DNA from: a virus
IMG/VR virus record: IMGVR_UViG_3300033153_006426
Span: 1-31,220 of that record
DNA length: 31,220 nt
Direction: 5' to 3' (one strand)
In this document: positions 1 through 8,521 of the stretch, piece after piece
How positions within the stretch are numbered: position 1 is the first letter of the stretch
How the letters are laid out: each line of letters starts with the position of its first letter
Notes under the pieces: generated by a model
Seen by the model: the letters and a program-made list of their open reading frames with translations, nothing else
What the model was told of the DNA's origin: nothing
The model's database searches: none
Program-made: the position numbers and the translations under genes

Positions 1-1
1 T

Positions 2-820
2 GCTAAGGGAAATGCAGAGAGACTATCACTTGCAAAAAAATACACCCATTGGTTTGAGGAAGGAAATGTAAAAGTTTCTGAAAATTGTTTAAAATCCTTG
101 AAAGATCTTGAGGGTGGTGAACATTCTTGTCCTATTTGTGCGAGAAACCCTATTGAATGGTCAAACAGTGACCAAGCAACACAAGCAAAGTACAGAAAAT
201 ACAGCAAAAAACTCAAATGTTGGGCAAATGTATATATTATTGAAGATATGCTATACCCTGAAAATAATGGCACTGTTAAGGTCATGCAAATCAACGGTAA
301 TCTCATCAAGCCCCTCGAAAAATACATGAGTGGTACTATTGTAAATAAAATTCAAATAGAAGCACCTAAAGACCCTTTCTGTTTCACAAGGGGTGCAATT
401 TTTCAAATTCAGATTAGCAAAGGAGACCAGTATACAGACAGATCAGGTAAACAAAACAACTACAATGATTTTACAGGTACAAAATTCTTAGAATCAAGTG
501 TTTTCCTAGAAGGGAAAAAAGAGGATATTAAGAAAATTTATGACCAAACCCATAATCTTGCAGATTTCGTTGGCAAATTCAAAACCACCGATGAGTTAAC
601 AAGGGTGATGGACAATGTGTTTGGTGCTGACGAAAGTGCAACATCAACAAATAAATTCAATGCTGAATTAGAAAAACAAATATCAGGGCATGCAACAGAA
701 GAAACTCTCCCAGATTTTGAACTGCCAATTCCAAAAGAAACAACACCTAACCAAGAGGCAACAATAGCAGAAGAAATTAAATTTGACAGTAATGATTTTT
801 TCAATGAGGGGTCTAAATAA
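2..820 (+). CDS. 32: Single-stranded DNA-binding protein, gp32-like (5' end outside window)
   Basis: This frame is open from base 2, so the gene begins upstream and 272 codons are visible. T4 gp32 coats ssDNA cooperatively during replication and recombination and carries a zinc site of the form His-X12-Cys...Cys-X2-Cys. Here His16, Cys29, Cys43 and Cys46 (numbered from the window edge) reproduce it, including the exact X12 spacing. The tail is acidic and ends in Asp/Phe-rich residues, as in the gp32 C-terminal domain that recruits other replication proteins. The stop overlaps the next ATG as TAATG, coupling it to the sliding clamp gene. An internal TTG at 98 is not the true start, because the first two zinc ligands lie before it. 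Confidence 0.85.
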   Translation, partial: AKGNAERLSLAKKYTHWFEEGNVKVSENCLKSLKDLEGGEHSCPICARNPIEWSNSDQATQAKYRKYSKKLKCWANVYIIEDMLYPENNGTVKVMQINGNLIKPLEKYMSGTIVNKIQIEAPKDPFCFTRGAIFQIQISKGDQYTDRSGKQNNYNDFTGTKFLESSVFLEGKKEDIKKIYDQTHNLADFVGKFKTTDELTRVMDNVFGADESATSTNKFNAELEKQISGHATEETLPDFELPIPKETTPNQEATIAEEIKFDSNDFFNEGSK

Positions 821-1596
821 TGAACGAAAATAGTAATACTTTCAATGTCGATTTAAGTGTTCTTGTTAAACTGAGCACAGTGAATCCCCAATGTTGGTTT
901 AACAAAGAATATATCATCAACACAAAGGGGAGTGAAGTTGCCCTCAAATATGAACCAGAAAATCAGATATTTGACAAAGAATTTGGCATCCACAAACTAA
1001 ACTCATTTAATTCAATTCTCTCTGTTTTTGATGGTGGTAAATTTTCTTTTGAAAATAATGATATTATTCTGACAAACAAGGATAACACAGCGTCTTCCAA
1101 CTATAGAACATCTGCTGCTGCTGCTATGGAAGAAAAGATAACCAGCAACAACAGAGCAAACAACATGTTTAACATGTGCTCGAAAATGATAGATGATGGT
1201 GTTTACTACAAATTTACCGTCGCAGAAGATGTTATCAAAGAGTTCAAAAAAATGTCATCCTTGCTGAAAGAAGGAGATGATAAAGCATATTTAAACTTTA
1301 ACAAAGATGCTGATAATGATGATATATATCTGTCTGTAACATCCAAAGGATCTGACAATAGATATAATCAGAAATTCGTAGGTGAAAATAATGGTAACAT
1401 AGGTAAAATAAAGGGCAAATTTCCTATAGATAATGTTATTATAAGTGACTGGGATTTTTACATATTTGATAATCAGTCTGTTACTATGGAAAATGAGGCG
1501 GGACAATCGAATACTGTTAAGATTAAAGATGTGCTCATTTATGGCATAAACAAACAAGATGATGTTAAAACCATCCTAACATTTACACTTATTTAA
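820..1596 (+). CDS. 45: DNA polymerase sliding clamp, gp45-like
   Basis: 258 codons, slightly longer than T4 gp45 (228). The segment around residues 56-80 (GIHKLNSFNSILSVF, then an acidic strand) matches the first clamp domain of gp45, where DLNGFLGILSL occupies the same place. In T4 the trimeric clamp encircles DNA, holds polymerase on the template and is the mobile enhancer of late transcription. The position next to gp32 and just before the clamp-loader ATPase supports the call. The start ATG overlaps the gp32 stop. A strong intrinsic terminator follows the stop codon. Similarity is moderate, so the call rests on motif plus context. Confidence 0.8.
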   Translation: MNENSNTFNVDLSVLVKLSTVNPQCWFNKEYIINTKGSEVALKYEPENQIFDKEFGIHKLNSFNSILSVFDGGKFSFENNDIILTNKDNTASSNYRTSAAAAMEEKITSNNRANNMFNMCSKMIDDGVYYKFTVAEDVIKEFKKMSSLLKEGDDKAYLNFNKDADNDDIYLSVTSKGSDNRYNQKFVGENNGNIGKIKGKFPIDNVIISDWDFYIFDNQSVTMENEAGQSNTVKIKDVLIYGINKQDDVKTILTFTLI

Positions 1597-1608
1597 TGAT
1601 AATGGACG

Positions 1609-1635
1609 GGGGAGTCTCACAACTCCCCTATTTTT
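1609..1635 (+). terminator. Rho-independent terminator after the clamp gene
   Basis: A perfect 7-bp stem GGGGAGT (1609-1615) and ACTCCCC (1622-1628) with a 6-nt loop is followed by TATTTTT. It closes the gp32-gp45 transcript and lies only about 10 bases before the gp44 Shine-Dalgarno sequence, so it may act as an attenuator that lowers clamp-loader expression relative to the clamp. Confidence 0.85.
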
Positions 1636-1646
1636 AAGGAGGGAAA

Positions 1647-2603
1647 ATGAGCGTAGAAAAAAGACCTGATGAATTTATGTGGGAAGAGAAGTACCGACCC
1701 ACAACAATATCTGAAATTCTATTACCCAAACGATATAAAGATTTATTTTCTAATATGGTAGAGGGCGGTGAACTATTAAATATGGTTTTTTCTGGCCAAC
1801 CCGGCACTGGAAAAACCACAAGTGCAAAAGCACTGTGTGAAGAGCTTGGACTAGAATATAAAGTGATCAATGCATCTGATAAAAATGGTATTGATGTTGT
1901 CAGAAATTTGGTTATGAATTATGGATCTACTTGTTCCTACAATGGGAAATATAAAGTGCTAATACTTGATGAGGGTGAAAGAATGACATCACTTGCTCAG
2001 GATGCACTCAAAAACCCTATTGAGGAACTAAGAAAGAATCTCAGGTTTATATTCACCACCAATGATCATAGTCTAATCATACCAGCACTTAAATCACGCC
2101 TGAAGCATACTAAATTTGATTTTACTGAGTCAGATAAAAAAGAAATCGCTAAATCTCTCATTATAAGAATATTCACAATATTACAGCAAGAGGGCGTTAA
2201 GTTTAATCCAAACGATAAAAAACTCCAAGGATTTGTTATTAACAGTATGCCTGACATTAGGAGCATTTTAGGCAGACTACAATCTCTTGCTATAGAGACA
2301 AATAATGATTTTACTGGAGCAGATCTTGACCTGACAGTAGAGAAGCTTGATATCGAGACAATTAAAATGAAAGTTAAGGGTGATTATTTTGAATTAAAAA
2401 AGTTTGTTGAAAAAGTATCTTCCTCCATGTTGATTCGTGTTATAGAAGACAACGTGCTAAATATAACAAATAACGACCCAGGAAAAATCAGACAAGTTAT
2501 GAATTTTTGTAACAATCATGATTTCAAGCATGGACAAGTTATGTTGCCTAGTTTGAACATGACGACATTTTTGCTAAATATACAGGCAACACTTGATTGG
2601 TAA
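1647..2603 (+). CDS. 44: Clamp loader ATPase subunit, gp44-like
   Basis: A 318-residue AAA+ ATPase, essentially the T4 gp44 length (319). Walker A is GQPGTGKT at residues 50-57. Walker B is LDEGE at 107-111, a variant of the usual DEAD. Sensor 1 is TTND at 137-140 and an SR pair (150-151) stands where clamp loaders keep the SRC motif. With gp62 the T4 protein opens and loads gp45 on primer-template junctions. The start ATG has the strong Shine-Dalgarno AAGGAGGG. In T4 gene 62 follows directly; here it does not, and the gp62 candidate is about 17 kb away beside the DNA polymerase gene. Confidence 0.92.
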   Translation: MSVEKRPDEFMWEEKYRPTTISEILLPKRYKDLFSNMVEGGELLNMVFSGQPGTGKTTSAKALCEELGLEYKVINASDKNGIDVVRNLVMNYGSTCSYNGKYKVLILDEGERMTSLAQDALKNPIEELRKNLRFIFTTNDHSLIIPALKSRLKHTKFDFTESDKKEIAKSLIIRIFTILQQEGVKFNPNDKKLQGFVINSMPDIRSILGRLQSLAIETNNDFTGADLDLTVEKLDIETIKMKVKGDYFELKKFVEKVSSSMLIRVIEDNVLNITNNDPGKIRQVMNFCNNHDFKHGQVMLPSLNMTTFLLNIQATLDW

Positions 2604-2617
2604 TAATTAAATACTTT

Positions 2618-2686
2618 GGCGTACAGTGAAATTTTAACGTTACCCTTACTTTGGTATTCGTAACCCGTTTTCGTTCAATGTACGCC
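2618..2686 (+). other. 69-nt imperfect inverted repeat (large RNA hairpin)
   Basis: The outer arms GGCGTACA (2618-2625) and TGTACGCC (2679-2686) pair perfectly. Inside, TGAA/TTCA, AACG/CGTT and TTAC/GTAA continue the stem through small internal loops to a loop of about 16 nt. No T-tract follows, so it does not look like a standard terminator. It occupies nearly the whole gap between the clamp loader and the anaerobic reductase block. Confidence 0.6.
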
Positions 2687-2712
2687 GCTGTAGACACTCT
2701 AAGAGGTATCTA

Positions 2713-3300
2713 ATGAAAGAGTACACAAACGTAGTTAGTCTCACAACTGAAGTTGATGACATACCAAAATTTATATCACCAAATACACTATCAACAAATG
2801 TATGGTTTGCTGGGTGTGATTTGGGTTGTGTTGGTTGTCACAATGATCCGTTGCTCGAGTACAGAGAAAAACACGCACTTGAAAAAGTGAAAACAATGAT
2901 CGATGGAAGACGTGATATAAGCGATTGGATAGTTTTTATGGGTGGGGAACCCTTTTATAATGAGGACAGCACAAAAACACTCTATGAACTGGTAGAACAT
3001 GCACATAATATTGGGTTCAAAATAATGATCTACACTGGTCATATTTACAATGTGATAAAGAACAAAATGTTGAGTATAATGGGCGATGAAAAATGTGAAT
3101 TGTTTTTTGATAAATATGTAGACTATATAAAAACTGGGGTGTATGATGAGGAGAACAAAAAGTTCCACTATTCTGATGATTATCAATTTGCGAGTGTTAA
3201 TCAAAAAGTGTATAGTGTTGGTGGTAATATAGTTTATGAATATGATATGAATAGTAACAAAATAATTAACAACCTCAAACAGAATGGAGTAAACGAATGA
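2713..3300 (+). CDS. nrdG: Anaerobic ribonucleotide reductase activating protein (NrdG-like, copy 1)
   Basis: A 195-residue radical-SAM protein. The iron-sulfur motif Cys-X3-Cys-X2-Cys is Cys35, Cys39 and Cys42 in WFAGCDLGCVGCHN, the NrdG spacing. GGEP at 77-80 matches the SAM-binding motif. NrdG uses a 4Fe-4S cluster and S-adenosylmethionine to form the glycyl radical on NrdD. NrdD is encoded two genes downstream and the three genes are closely packed. The start ATG follows the Shine-Dalgarno AAGAGG. The stop codon overlaps the next start as ATGA. This is the copy that keeps both canonical motifs, so it is the better candidate for the true activase. Confidence 0.85.
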   Translation: MKEYTNVVSLTTEVDDIPKFISPNTLSTNVWFAGCDLGCVGCHNDPLLEYREKHALEKVKTMIDGRRDISDWIVFMGGEPFYNEDSTKTLYELVEHAHNIGFKIMIYTGHIYNVIKNKMLSIMGDEKCELFFDKYVDYIKTGVYDEENKKFHYSDDYQFASVNQKVYSVGGNIVYEYDMNSNKIINNLKQNGVNE

Positions 3301-3839
3301 CACGCATAGTTAGTATCTCTACTACAATCAATGATATCCCACATTTGGCAACCACTCTATGGTTTTCAGGCTGTAAATTGAAGTGTGATGGGTGTCACAA
3401 CACAAGTCTCGAGTATTCCAGAGATGGTCTATCATTGAATGAAGTTGAAAGCATATTAACGAAACTAAGAAAAATGACAGATTGGTTAGTATATCTCGGG
3501 GGCAATCCATTAGATTCCATCAATGATGTTTTGAATATTTCAGGGATAGCAAAAAAAATGGGATTTACACAATTTTTATATAGTGGTTACACATTCAACG
3601 AGTTTAACAAAATGTTTGATCAAAATATTCATGCTAAATTACTAGACAAATTGGACTATATTAAAACTGGGAGATTTGATGTCAATTATTCAAAAAAGAA
3701 TTGTATAAATGATGGAGTTGAGTATTTTTTTGAAACACTTAATCAAGAGGTGTATAAAAAAAATGATATGAACTGGGAAAAATATTATAATTTTGATTTC
3801 AATAAAAATATTGTAAATGGTAATTTGAATTTAATATAG
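3297..3839 (+). CDS. Second NrdG-like radical-SAM activase (copy 2)
   Basis: 180 residues, translationally coupled to the preceding gene by ATGA. It keeps the cluster motif Cys26, Cys30, Cys33 (GCKLKCDGCHN) and the same overall pattern, so it is a diverged tandem paralogue. The SAM-binding motif reads GGNP at 68-71 in place of GGEP. The N-terminal half (Thr/Asn-rich start, DIP, LWFSGC) and the IKTGR/Y segment align by eye with copy 1. It could be a second activase, a subunit of a heterodimer with copy 1, or an activase for another enzyme. Nothing in the sequence decides between these. Confidence 0.7.
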   Translation: MTRIVSISTTINDIPHLATTLWFSGCKLKCDGCHNTSLEYSRDGLSLNEVESILTKLRKMTDWLVYLGGNPLDSINDVLNISGIAKKMGFTQFLYSGYTFNEFNKMFDQNIHAKLLDKLDYIKTGRFDVNYSKKNCINDGVEYFFETLNQEVYKKNDMNWEKYYNFDFNKNIVNGNLNLI

Positions 3840-3849
3840 GAGTTAACGA

Positions 3850-5967
3850 ATGCAAGTACAGAAGAGAACAGGAAAAATCGTTGATTATGATGAAAGTAGG
3901 ATTATTAATGCTGTTAAGAAGGCATTTGAACAAAGTAGCACTGTTTTAGCAGATAATCATAAGTATCAAGATTTGCTAAAACATATAAATGTGCAATTGA
4001 ATCGTGATGCAATGAAAGTAGAAGATATACAAGATGCTATTATTGGATGGTTACATACAAATGGTTACAACCAAACAGGTACATATTTTACCAGATACAG
4101 AGAAAGAAGATCAATTGCAAGAGGCAGCACTGTCGATAGTTTGAGCTTAGTCGATGACTACTTATCACAATTAGATGATATGGCTATTCATGAGAATAGC
4201 TCAACAATGTATTCACTCCAGGGGTTGAACAATCACATTTTTAGTTCGGTTTCTGAAAAATATTGGCTGAGTCTATACAGCGACGAAATTAAAAATGCAT
4301 TTGATAATGGCAGAATTCATATACATGATTTACAGGTACTAGGTGCATATTGTTGTGGGTGGTCACTAAAGGATATTATAATAGAGGGGTTTGGTGGAGT
4401 ATCAGGAAAACCGTCTTCTGCTCCTCCGAAACATTTTAGCACAGCTTTGAATCAAGCAAATAATTTTCTTTTTACGCTCCAAGGAGAAAGTGCTGGTGCT
4501 CAAGCGTTCAGCAATTTCAACACATTACTCGCCCCATTTGTTAGGAGGGATAATCTAACATTTAATGAAGTCAAACAAGAAATTCAACAATTTATATTTA
4601 ATTTAAATATTTCAACAAGAGTTGGCTTCCAAGCACCATTTTCAAATTTAACACTAGATTTAGATGCAACTAAAACTACTTTTGCCGAGGATCCTGCTAT
4701 TGTCGGTGGTCAAATGATAAACGAAAATTATGGAGGATTCTCCAAAGAAGCAACATGGATCAATCAGGCAATTGTAGAGGTACTAGGGGAAGGAGATAAA
4801 GATGGTGCGATGTTATCCTATCCAATAGTCACTTTTAATGTTACAGAGAATTTCCCTTGGCATAATAAACTAGGCAGAACCATACTTGAAACAACTGCTA
4901 AATATGGGAGTTTTTATTTTGCAAATTACATCAATTCTGATTACACTGATAGCGATATCACAAGCATGTGTTGCAGACTCCGCATCGATAGAAAAGAGAT
5001 AGAAAAACATCTAGGTGATTACACAGGTGGGTTACAAGAGGACGACTATGCAGAAACACATCAAAAAGGAGGCGGGTTTTTTGGTGCTGCACCAAATACT
5101 GGATCTATTGGTGTTGTTACTCTTGGTATGCCATCAATTATGCATGATATTATAACGAATGAAGGAGGGTGGGATGATTTTTTAGTTTCTGTAAAGAAGT
5201 ACATGGATTTAGCTATGGAAACATTGATGAAAAAAAGAAAAGTAGTTGAAGATTATGCGGAAAAAGGTCTGTATCCATATCTCGCACATTATCTATCAGA
5301 TGTTAAGAATAGAACAGGTCATTATTTCACCCAGCATTTTTCAACAATATGCCCTAATGGGGTACATGAAGCATTGATCGAGTATGGATTAGAAGAAGGT
5401 ATATTATGCGATGAAGGCATGCACAAAGCAGAAGAATTGTTAAAATTGATGAATGAATACACCGTTATACTTCAGAAAGAAAATCATGTATTGGTTAACT
5501 TGGAACAGAGTCCCGCTGAATCAGCATCAATAAAAATGTGCAGAAAGAGTGGCGTTGATCCATTAAACAACGGGTATTACACAAATTCAACTTGGCAACC
5601 AGCAAATGCCGATATGGATGTTTTCGACCAAATTAATATGCAAGGTAAATTAAACGAATATTATACTGGCGGTAGTTCCATGCACACATACACTCAAAAT
5701 GATTTAGTGCCTATTAAAAATGATCTTAATAAGCTAATAGTATATGCATTCACAGAAACAAAAATACCTTATATGACTATTTCTCCAGTATTTAGTGTAT
5801 GTGAAAATTGTGGTCGTATAGCTGGCAAACATAACATTTGTCCTAAATGTGGCACTGATCATATAGAAACATATGAACGTGTTGTGGGTTATTATCGAGC
5901 ACATAAAAATTGGAATAAAGGTAAATTACAAGAAAGTAATAATAGGAGTTACTTAGATATCAAGTGA
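3850..5967 (+). CDS. nrdD: Anaerobic (class III) ribonucleoside-triphosphate reductase
   Basis: 705 residues. Residues 1-90 look like an ATP-cone (basic KRTGKIVDYDESRI start), the allosteric dATP/ATP domain. Cys168-Cys169 in GAYCCGWSL fits the active-site strand. Near the C terminus Cys651, Cys654, Cys664 and Cys667 form the zinc site. The glycyl-radical loop is RVVGYYR with Gly680, followed by the usual NWNKGK. The enzyme reduces NTPs to dNTPs without oxygen and needs NrdG for radical formation. Both NrdG-like genes sit directly upstream and dUTPase follows, so the block makes DNA precursors during anaerobic infection. The start ATG has GGAG upstream. All expected catalytic features are present. 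Confidence 0.95.
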   Translation: MQVQKRTGKIVDYDESRIINAVKKAFEQSSTVLADNHKYQDLLKHINVQLNRDAMKVEDIQDAIIGWLHTNGYNQTGTYFTRYRERRSIARGSTVDSLSLVDDYLSQLDDMAIHENSSTMYSLQGLNNHIFSSVSEKYWLSLYSDEIKNAFDNGRIHIHDLQVLGAYCCGWSLKDIIIEGFGGVSGKPSSAPPKHFSTALNQANNFLFTLQGESAGAQAFSNFNTLLAPFVRRDNLTFNEVKQEIQQFIFNLNISTRVGFQAPFSNLTLDLDATKTTFAEDPAIVGGQMINENYGGFSKEATWINQAIVEVLGEGDKDGAMLSYPIVTFNVTENFPWHNKLGRTILETTAKYGSFYFANYINSDYTDSDITSMCCRLRIDRKEIEKHLGDYTGGLQEDDYAETHQKGGGFFGAAPNTGSIGVVTLGMPSIMHDIITNEGGWDDFLVSVKKYMDLAMETLMKKRKVVEDYAEKGLYPYLAHYLSDVKNRTGHYFTQHFSTICPNGVHEALIEYGLEEGILCDEGMHKAEELLKLMNEYTVILQKENHVLVNLEQSPAESASIKMCRKSGVDPLNNGYYTNSTWQPANADMDVFDQINMQGKLNEYYTGGSSMHTYTQNDLVPIKNDLNKLIVYAFTETKIPYMTISPVFSVCENCGRIAGKHNICPKCGTDHIETYERVVGYYRAHKNWNKGKLQESNNRSYLDIK

Positions 5968-6011
5968 TTCTAACACGTAATTATAAAACTTTAGAGAAGG
6001 AGAATATATAA

Positions 6012-6533
6012 ATGATAGAATTTAAATTAACACACGGGGCAAAATTACCCCGTCGTGGTTCCAAACTATCGAGTGGATGGGATTTAGAAGCAAGAGGGTT
6101 CAGCATCCTCAGACATGGCACAATACAGAATACTATATGGTTTGACGATTCATCATTAAATTCTGTTACTATTAATCCACAAGAAAGAATTTTGATACAT
6201 ACAGGTTTACATGTTAATCTATCAGAACCACATTTTGAAAGTGACACAGAATTTGAATTAACAGAGATGCAAATACGACCAAGAAGTGGGCTGGCTGCTA
6301 AGTACGGTCTAACAGTTCTCAACGCACCAGGCACAATTGACAACGAATATACCGATGAAATAGGTGTGATACTTTACAACACCAGCACACGCTCATACAC
6401 TATTAATAATGGTGAGAGAATAGCCCAGGCAGTGTTATGTTTTGTCAAAATACCTAAAGAATCCGGTATTAAAATAGTAGAGGAATTTTCGACACATTCA
6501 GATCGTGGTGGTTTTGGTTCAACTGGCAAATAA
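6012..6533 (+). CDS. dut: dUTP pyrophosphatase (trimeric dUTPase family)
   Basis: 173 residues with all five family motifs in order: SGWDLEA (motif 1, about 21-27), RPRSGLA (89-95), APGTIDNEYTDEI (105-117), GERIAQAVL (134-142) and the glycine-rich RGGFGSTG (165-172). It hydrolyses dUTP to dUMP and pyrophosphate, keeping uracil out of phage DNA and supplying dUMP. It lies 44 bases after nrdD with the Shine-Dalgarno AAGGAG, consistent with co-transcription. It is a little longer than the bacterial enzyme (about 150), mainly from an insertion between motifs 1 and 2. Confidence 0.95.
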   Translation: MIEFKLTHGAKLPRRGSKLSSGWDLEARGFSILRHGTIQNTIWFDDSSLNSVTINPQERILIHTGLHVNLSEPHFESDTEFELTEMQIRPRSGLAAKYGLTVLNAPGTIDNEYTDEIGVILYNTSTRSYTINNGERIAQAVLCFVKIPKESGIKIVEEFSTHSDRGGFGSTGK

Positions 6534-6585
6534 TCCAACAAGTACAACATCTTATAAAATAATTTCACTTTTCTTCATTATTTCC

Positions 6586-6613
6586 TTGACATTCCCACTC
6601 ATTGTGGTATAAT
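6586..6613 (+). promoter_or_regulatory. Strong early sigma70-type promoter (cassette copy 1)
   Basis: TTGACA at 6586-6591 and TATAAT at 6608-6613, 16-bp spacer, with a TGG just before the -10. It is preceded by TTATTTCC and followed by ATACATGTAAGTTGG, both shared with the promoters at 12132 and 17305. It drives the small genes from 6660 onward. Confidence 0.88.
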
Positions 6614-6659
6614 ATACATGTAAGTTGGTTTTTTATTACTTTGACGAATGGAGATTATC

Positions 6660-7079
6660 ATGGGAAAGAATTTTGTTGTTGATGGGAATAATGAGAGAGT
6701 TACTGTTTACTATGCCGGTAGTATGATGGGTAATATCATCAGGATTGAGGCTAAATTGGTTGAACATGGTAGAATGCCATATGCTCAATATAATTCAGTG
6801 CCTTTTGCAAAATACACCCCTAAAAGAAAAAGATCTTCTTATAGATTTGTTGATACTAGTAGGGAAAATTCTCTGCTTATAGTTAAAGGATGGAATACAC
6901 CAGAAGCTGATGGGTTGTGGGGAGAAAAAAATACTGAAAATGGGTTGACTGTTACTAAAAGTCTTTATAGATCTTTTGATGATGGTTGGAAAAATGATTT
7001 TAACACTATGATAAACAAAGCGATAGAAGAAAAGAAAGTAGAAGTTGTGTATGATGGGAGAGGTCTTAGATATGCATAA
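6660..7079 (+). CDS. Hypothetical early protein, 139 aa
   Basis: I do not recognise this family. I chose the ATG at 6660 over the one at 6648, because GGAG at 6650-6653 then sits at normal spacing in front of it, whereas it overlaps the upstream ATG. The protein is mixed alpha/beta by eye, with no membrane segment and a basic central KRKRS stretch. It is the first gene behind a strong early promoter, the place where T4-type phages keep small host-takeover genes. Its 3' end overlaps the next gene by 8 bases. Confidence 0.75.
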   Translation: MGKNFVVDGNNERVTVYYAGSMMGNIIRIEAKLVEHGRMPYAQYNSVPFAKYTPKRKRSSYRFVDTSRENSLLIVKGWNTPEADGLWGEKNTENGLTVTKSLYRSFDDGWKNDFNTMINKAIEEKKVEVVYDGRGLRYA

Positions 7080-7386
7080 TGATAAAGATTTTGACAATGA
7101 TCCTATTACTTTTTGGTGGATTAGAGAAACATCAATGAGAGGACAGGGAAAACGTAGTGGAGGGATGGTTAAAGGCGGTATGGCAGCGAGGGTTGACTTT
7201 GAGCAACGAATGGATGTAACACTATCTGTTTTAAGAAAGAATATTGATAAGATAACACAAAAAAATACAAGAATAAATTATCATGATGTTATAATGGTGT
7301 TAACAAAGGATGAAATTATCGATTTTTTAAAATCGCCGAGAAGATTCACAGTGAATATTGTTAAAAATAGATTGTCAACAAGTTAA
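7072..7386 (+). CDS. Hypothetical protein, 104 aa
   Basis: Unrecognised. The start at ATG 7072 follows GGGAGAGG with about 8 bases spacing; an in-frame ATG at 7045 lies too far inside the previous gene. The first 18 residues are acidic and Trp-rich (DNDPITFWWIRE), then a Gly/Lys/Arg-rich stretch (GQGKRSGGMVKGG) and a helical C-terminal half. It is probably co-transcribed from the promoter at 6586. No catalytic motif was seen. Confidence 0.7.
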   Translation: MHNDKDFDNDPITFWWIRETSMRGQGKRSGGMVKGGMAARVDFEQRMDVTLSVLRKNIDKITQKNTRINYHDVIMVLTKDEIIDFLKSPRRFTVNIVKNRLSTS

Positions 7387-7396
7387 TGGAGATTAC

Positions 7397-7495
7397 ATGT
7401 TCAACGCAATAGAGGAGAAAATGATGAAAGAAGAGTGGTGTAATATCAAATATAAAAACAGGTCGTACATGGAAACATATAAAATTGGAGGATAA
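7397..7495 (+). CDS. Possible micro-protein, 32 aa
   Basis: A short ORF fills the gap between the 104-aa gene and the nuclease gene. The ATG at 7397 has GGAG five bases upstream, and the ORF ends three bases before the next start, its last codons (GGAGG) doubling as the next Shine-Dalgarno sequence. That packing is what the neighbouring real genes show. The product is charged and hydrophilic with no visible motif. At this size coding cannot be proven from sequence alone; it might only be a leader that couples translation to the nuclease gene. Confidence 0.45.
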   Translation: MFNAIEEKMMKEEWCNIKYKNRSYMETYKIGG

Positions 7496-7498
7496 AAA

Positions 7499-8521
7499 AT
7501 GAGAACTTTAATATTAGGAGATATGCATCATAAAGCAAATGATTATCATATTAATTACCAAATGAAATTTCTTGGTGGTATTAAACACCTTATTAAACAA
7601 CGGGAAATTGATTCTCTTGTGTTCCTCGGGGATATACATGATAAAAGGAGGTTGGCTGATATTCGTGTAATCAATTTATTCAGAGATATGTATTCTGATA
7701 TATCAAGTATGGTTAAAAATGTTTATATTATAGCTGGGAATCACGACATGTATTTTTCTGTTAAAAATACTCCTAATTCGATTAAATCATTTTTTATTGC
7801 CGATAATGTAAGTATAATTGATGAAACACCACTAAAATTTGGCAAATATCATTTTATCCCTTGGATTAACGAAAACAATGTTGATGTTATCAGGGAGTTT
7901 GTAGGTAACAATAACAGAGAGGGAAATTACCTATTTGGTCATCCAGAATTAAATGGTTTTATGATGAATGCAAAGGAGTGTTCCGAGTCCCAATTATACT
8001 ACCCAACATATGACAAATATGATACTTTCTTTGCTGGTCATTTTCACGGTAAGCAACAAGATGGTAATGTATTATATACTGGCACTCCTTACGAAATGAA
8101 TTTTGGTGAGATGGGTGTGAAGGGCATACATATACTTGATTCTGACACAGGAGAAATAACATTTTTAGAGAATAAAAATAACATCTTTAAAAAGTTGTAT
8201 TTTCCTAATAATATGACATATGAAGAAATAGATAAAAAAGTACTTGACATTTCAAATAAAATTATTACTATTGATATAGATTCAAACGATGAGTCATATA
8301 TAAACAACATAGAGATGAGGGTCAGTTTCCAGAATCCACACAAAGTTATCACTACGACAAAGCAGATTGAATTAGACGAAGATGAGAGCGAGATTGTAAC
8401 AGACACCGAGGATGAACTCGAGGGAAGTTTTTTATCTAGTATAAATTATGATAGTAGAAAGGAAGAAGAGAAATTCAAACAATTTTTTAACATTTACAAT
8501 GAGAGGAGCAAACATGAATGA
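7499..8521 (+). CDS. 47: Recombination nuclease subunit, gp47/SbcD/Mre11-like
   Basis: 340 residues, the T4 gp47 size (339). The calcineurin-like phosphoesterase motifs are in order: GDMHH (Asp8, His10), GDIHD (Asp45), GNHD (Asn81-His82-Asp83), GHPE (His148) and GHFHG (His181, His183), giving the two-metal site. T4 gp47 works with the SMC-like ATPase gp46 in end resection during recombination-dependent replication. No gp46 gene is in this window; it may lie outside. The C-terminal 60 residues are strongly acidic then Lys/Glu-rich. The start has GGAGG at 7 bases spacing and the stop overlaps the next gene by 8 bases. Confidence 0.9.
   Translation: MRTLILGDMHHKANDYHINYQMKFLGGIKHLIKQREIDSLVFLGDIHDKRRLADIRVINLFRDMYSDISSMVKNVYIIAGNHDMYFSVKNTPNSIKSFFIADNVSIIDETPLKFGKYHFIPWINENNVDVIREFVGNNNREGNYLFGHPELNGFMMNAKECSESQLYYPTYDKYDTFFAGHFHGKQQDGNVLYTGTPYEMNFGEMGVKGIHILDSDTGEITFLENKNNIFKKLYFPNNMTYEEIDKKVLDISNKIITIDIDSNDESYINNIEMRVSFQNPHKVITTTKQIELDEDESEIVTDTEDELEGSFLSSINYDSRKEEEKFKQFFNIYNERSKHE

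Noticed and set aside
2791-3303. 170-codon open frame on the minus strand opposite nrdG copy 1
   Set aside because: It lies wholly antisense to a gene with clear radical-SAM motifs, is rich in Ile/Phe/Tyr as expected for the complement of AT-rich coding DNA, and has no ribosome site.
6006-6014. TATAAATG just before the dUTPase start as a late promoter
   Set aside because: One mismatch from the octamer and it contains the start codon itself, so a transcript from it would begin after the start.
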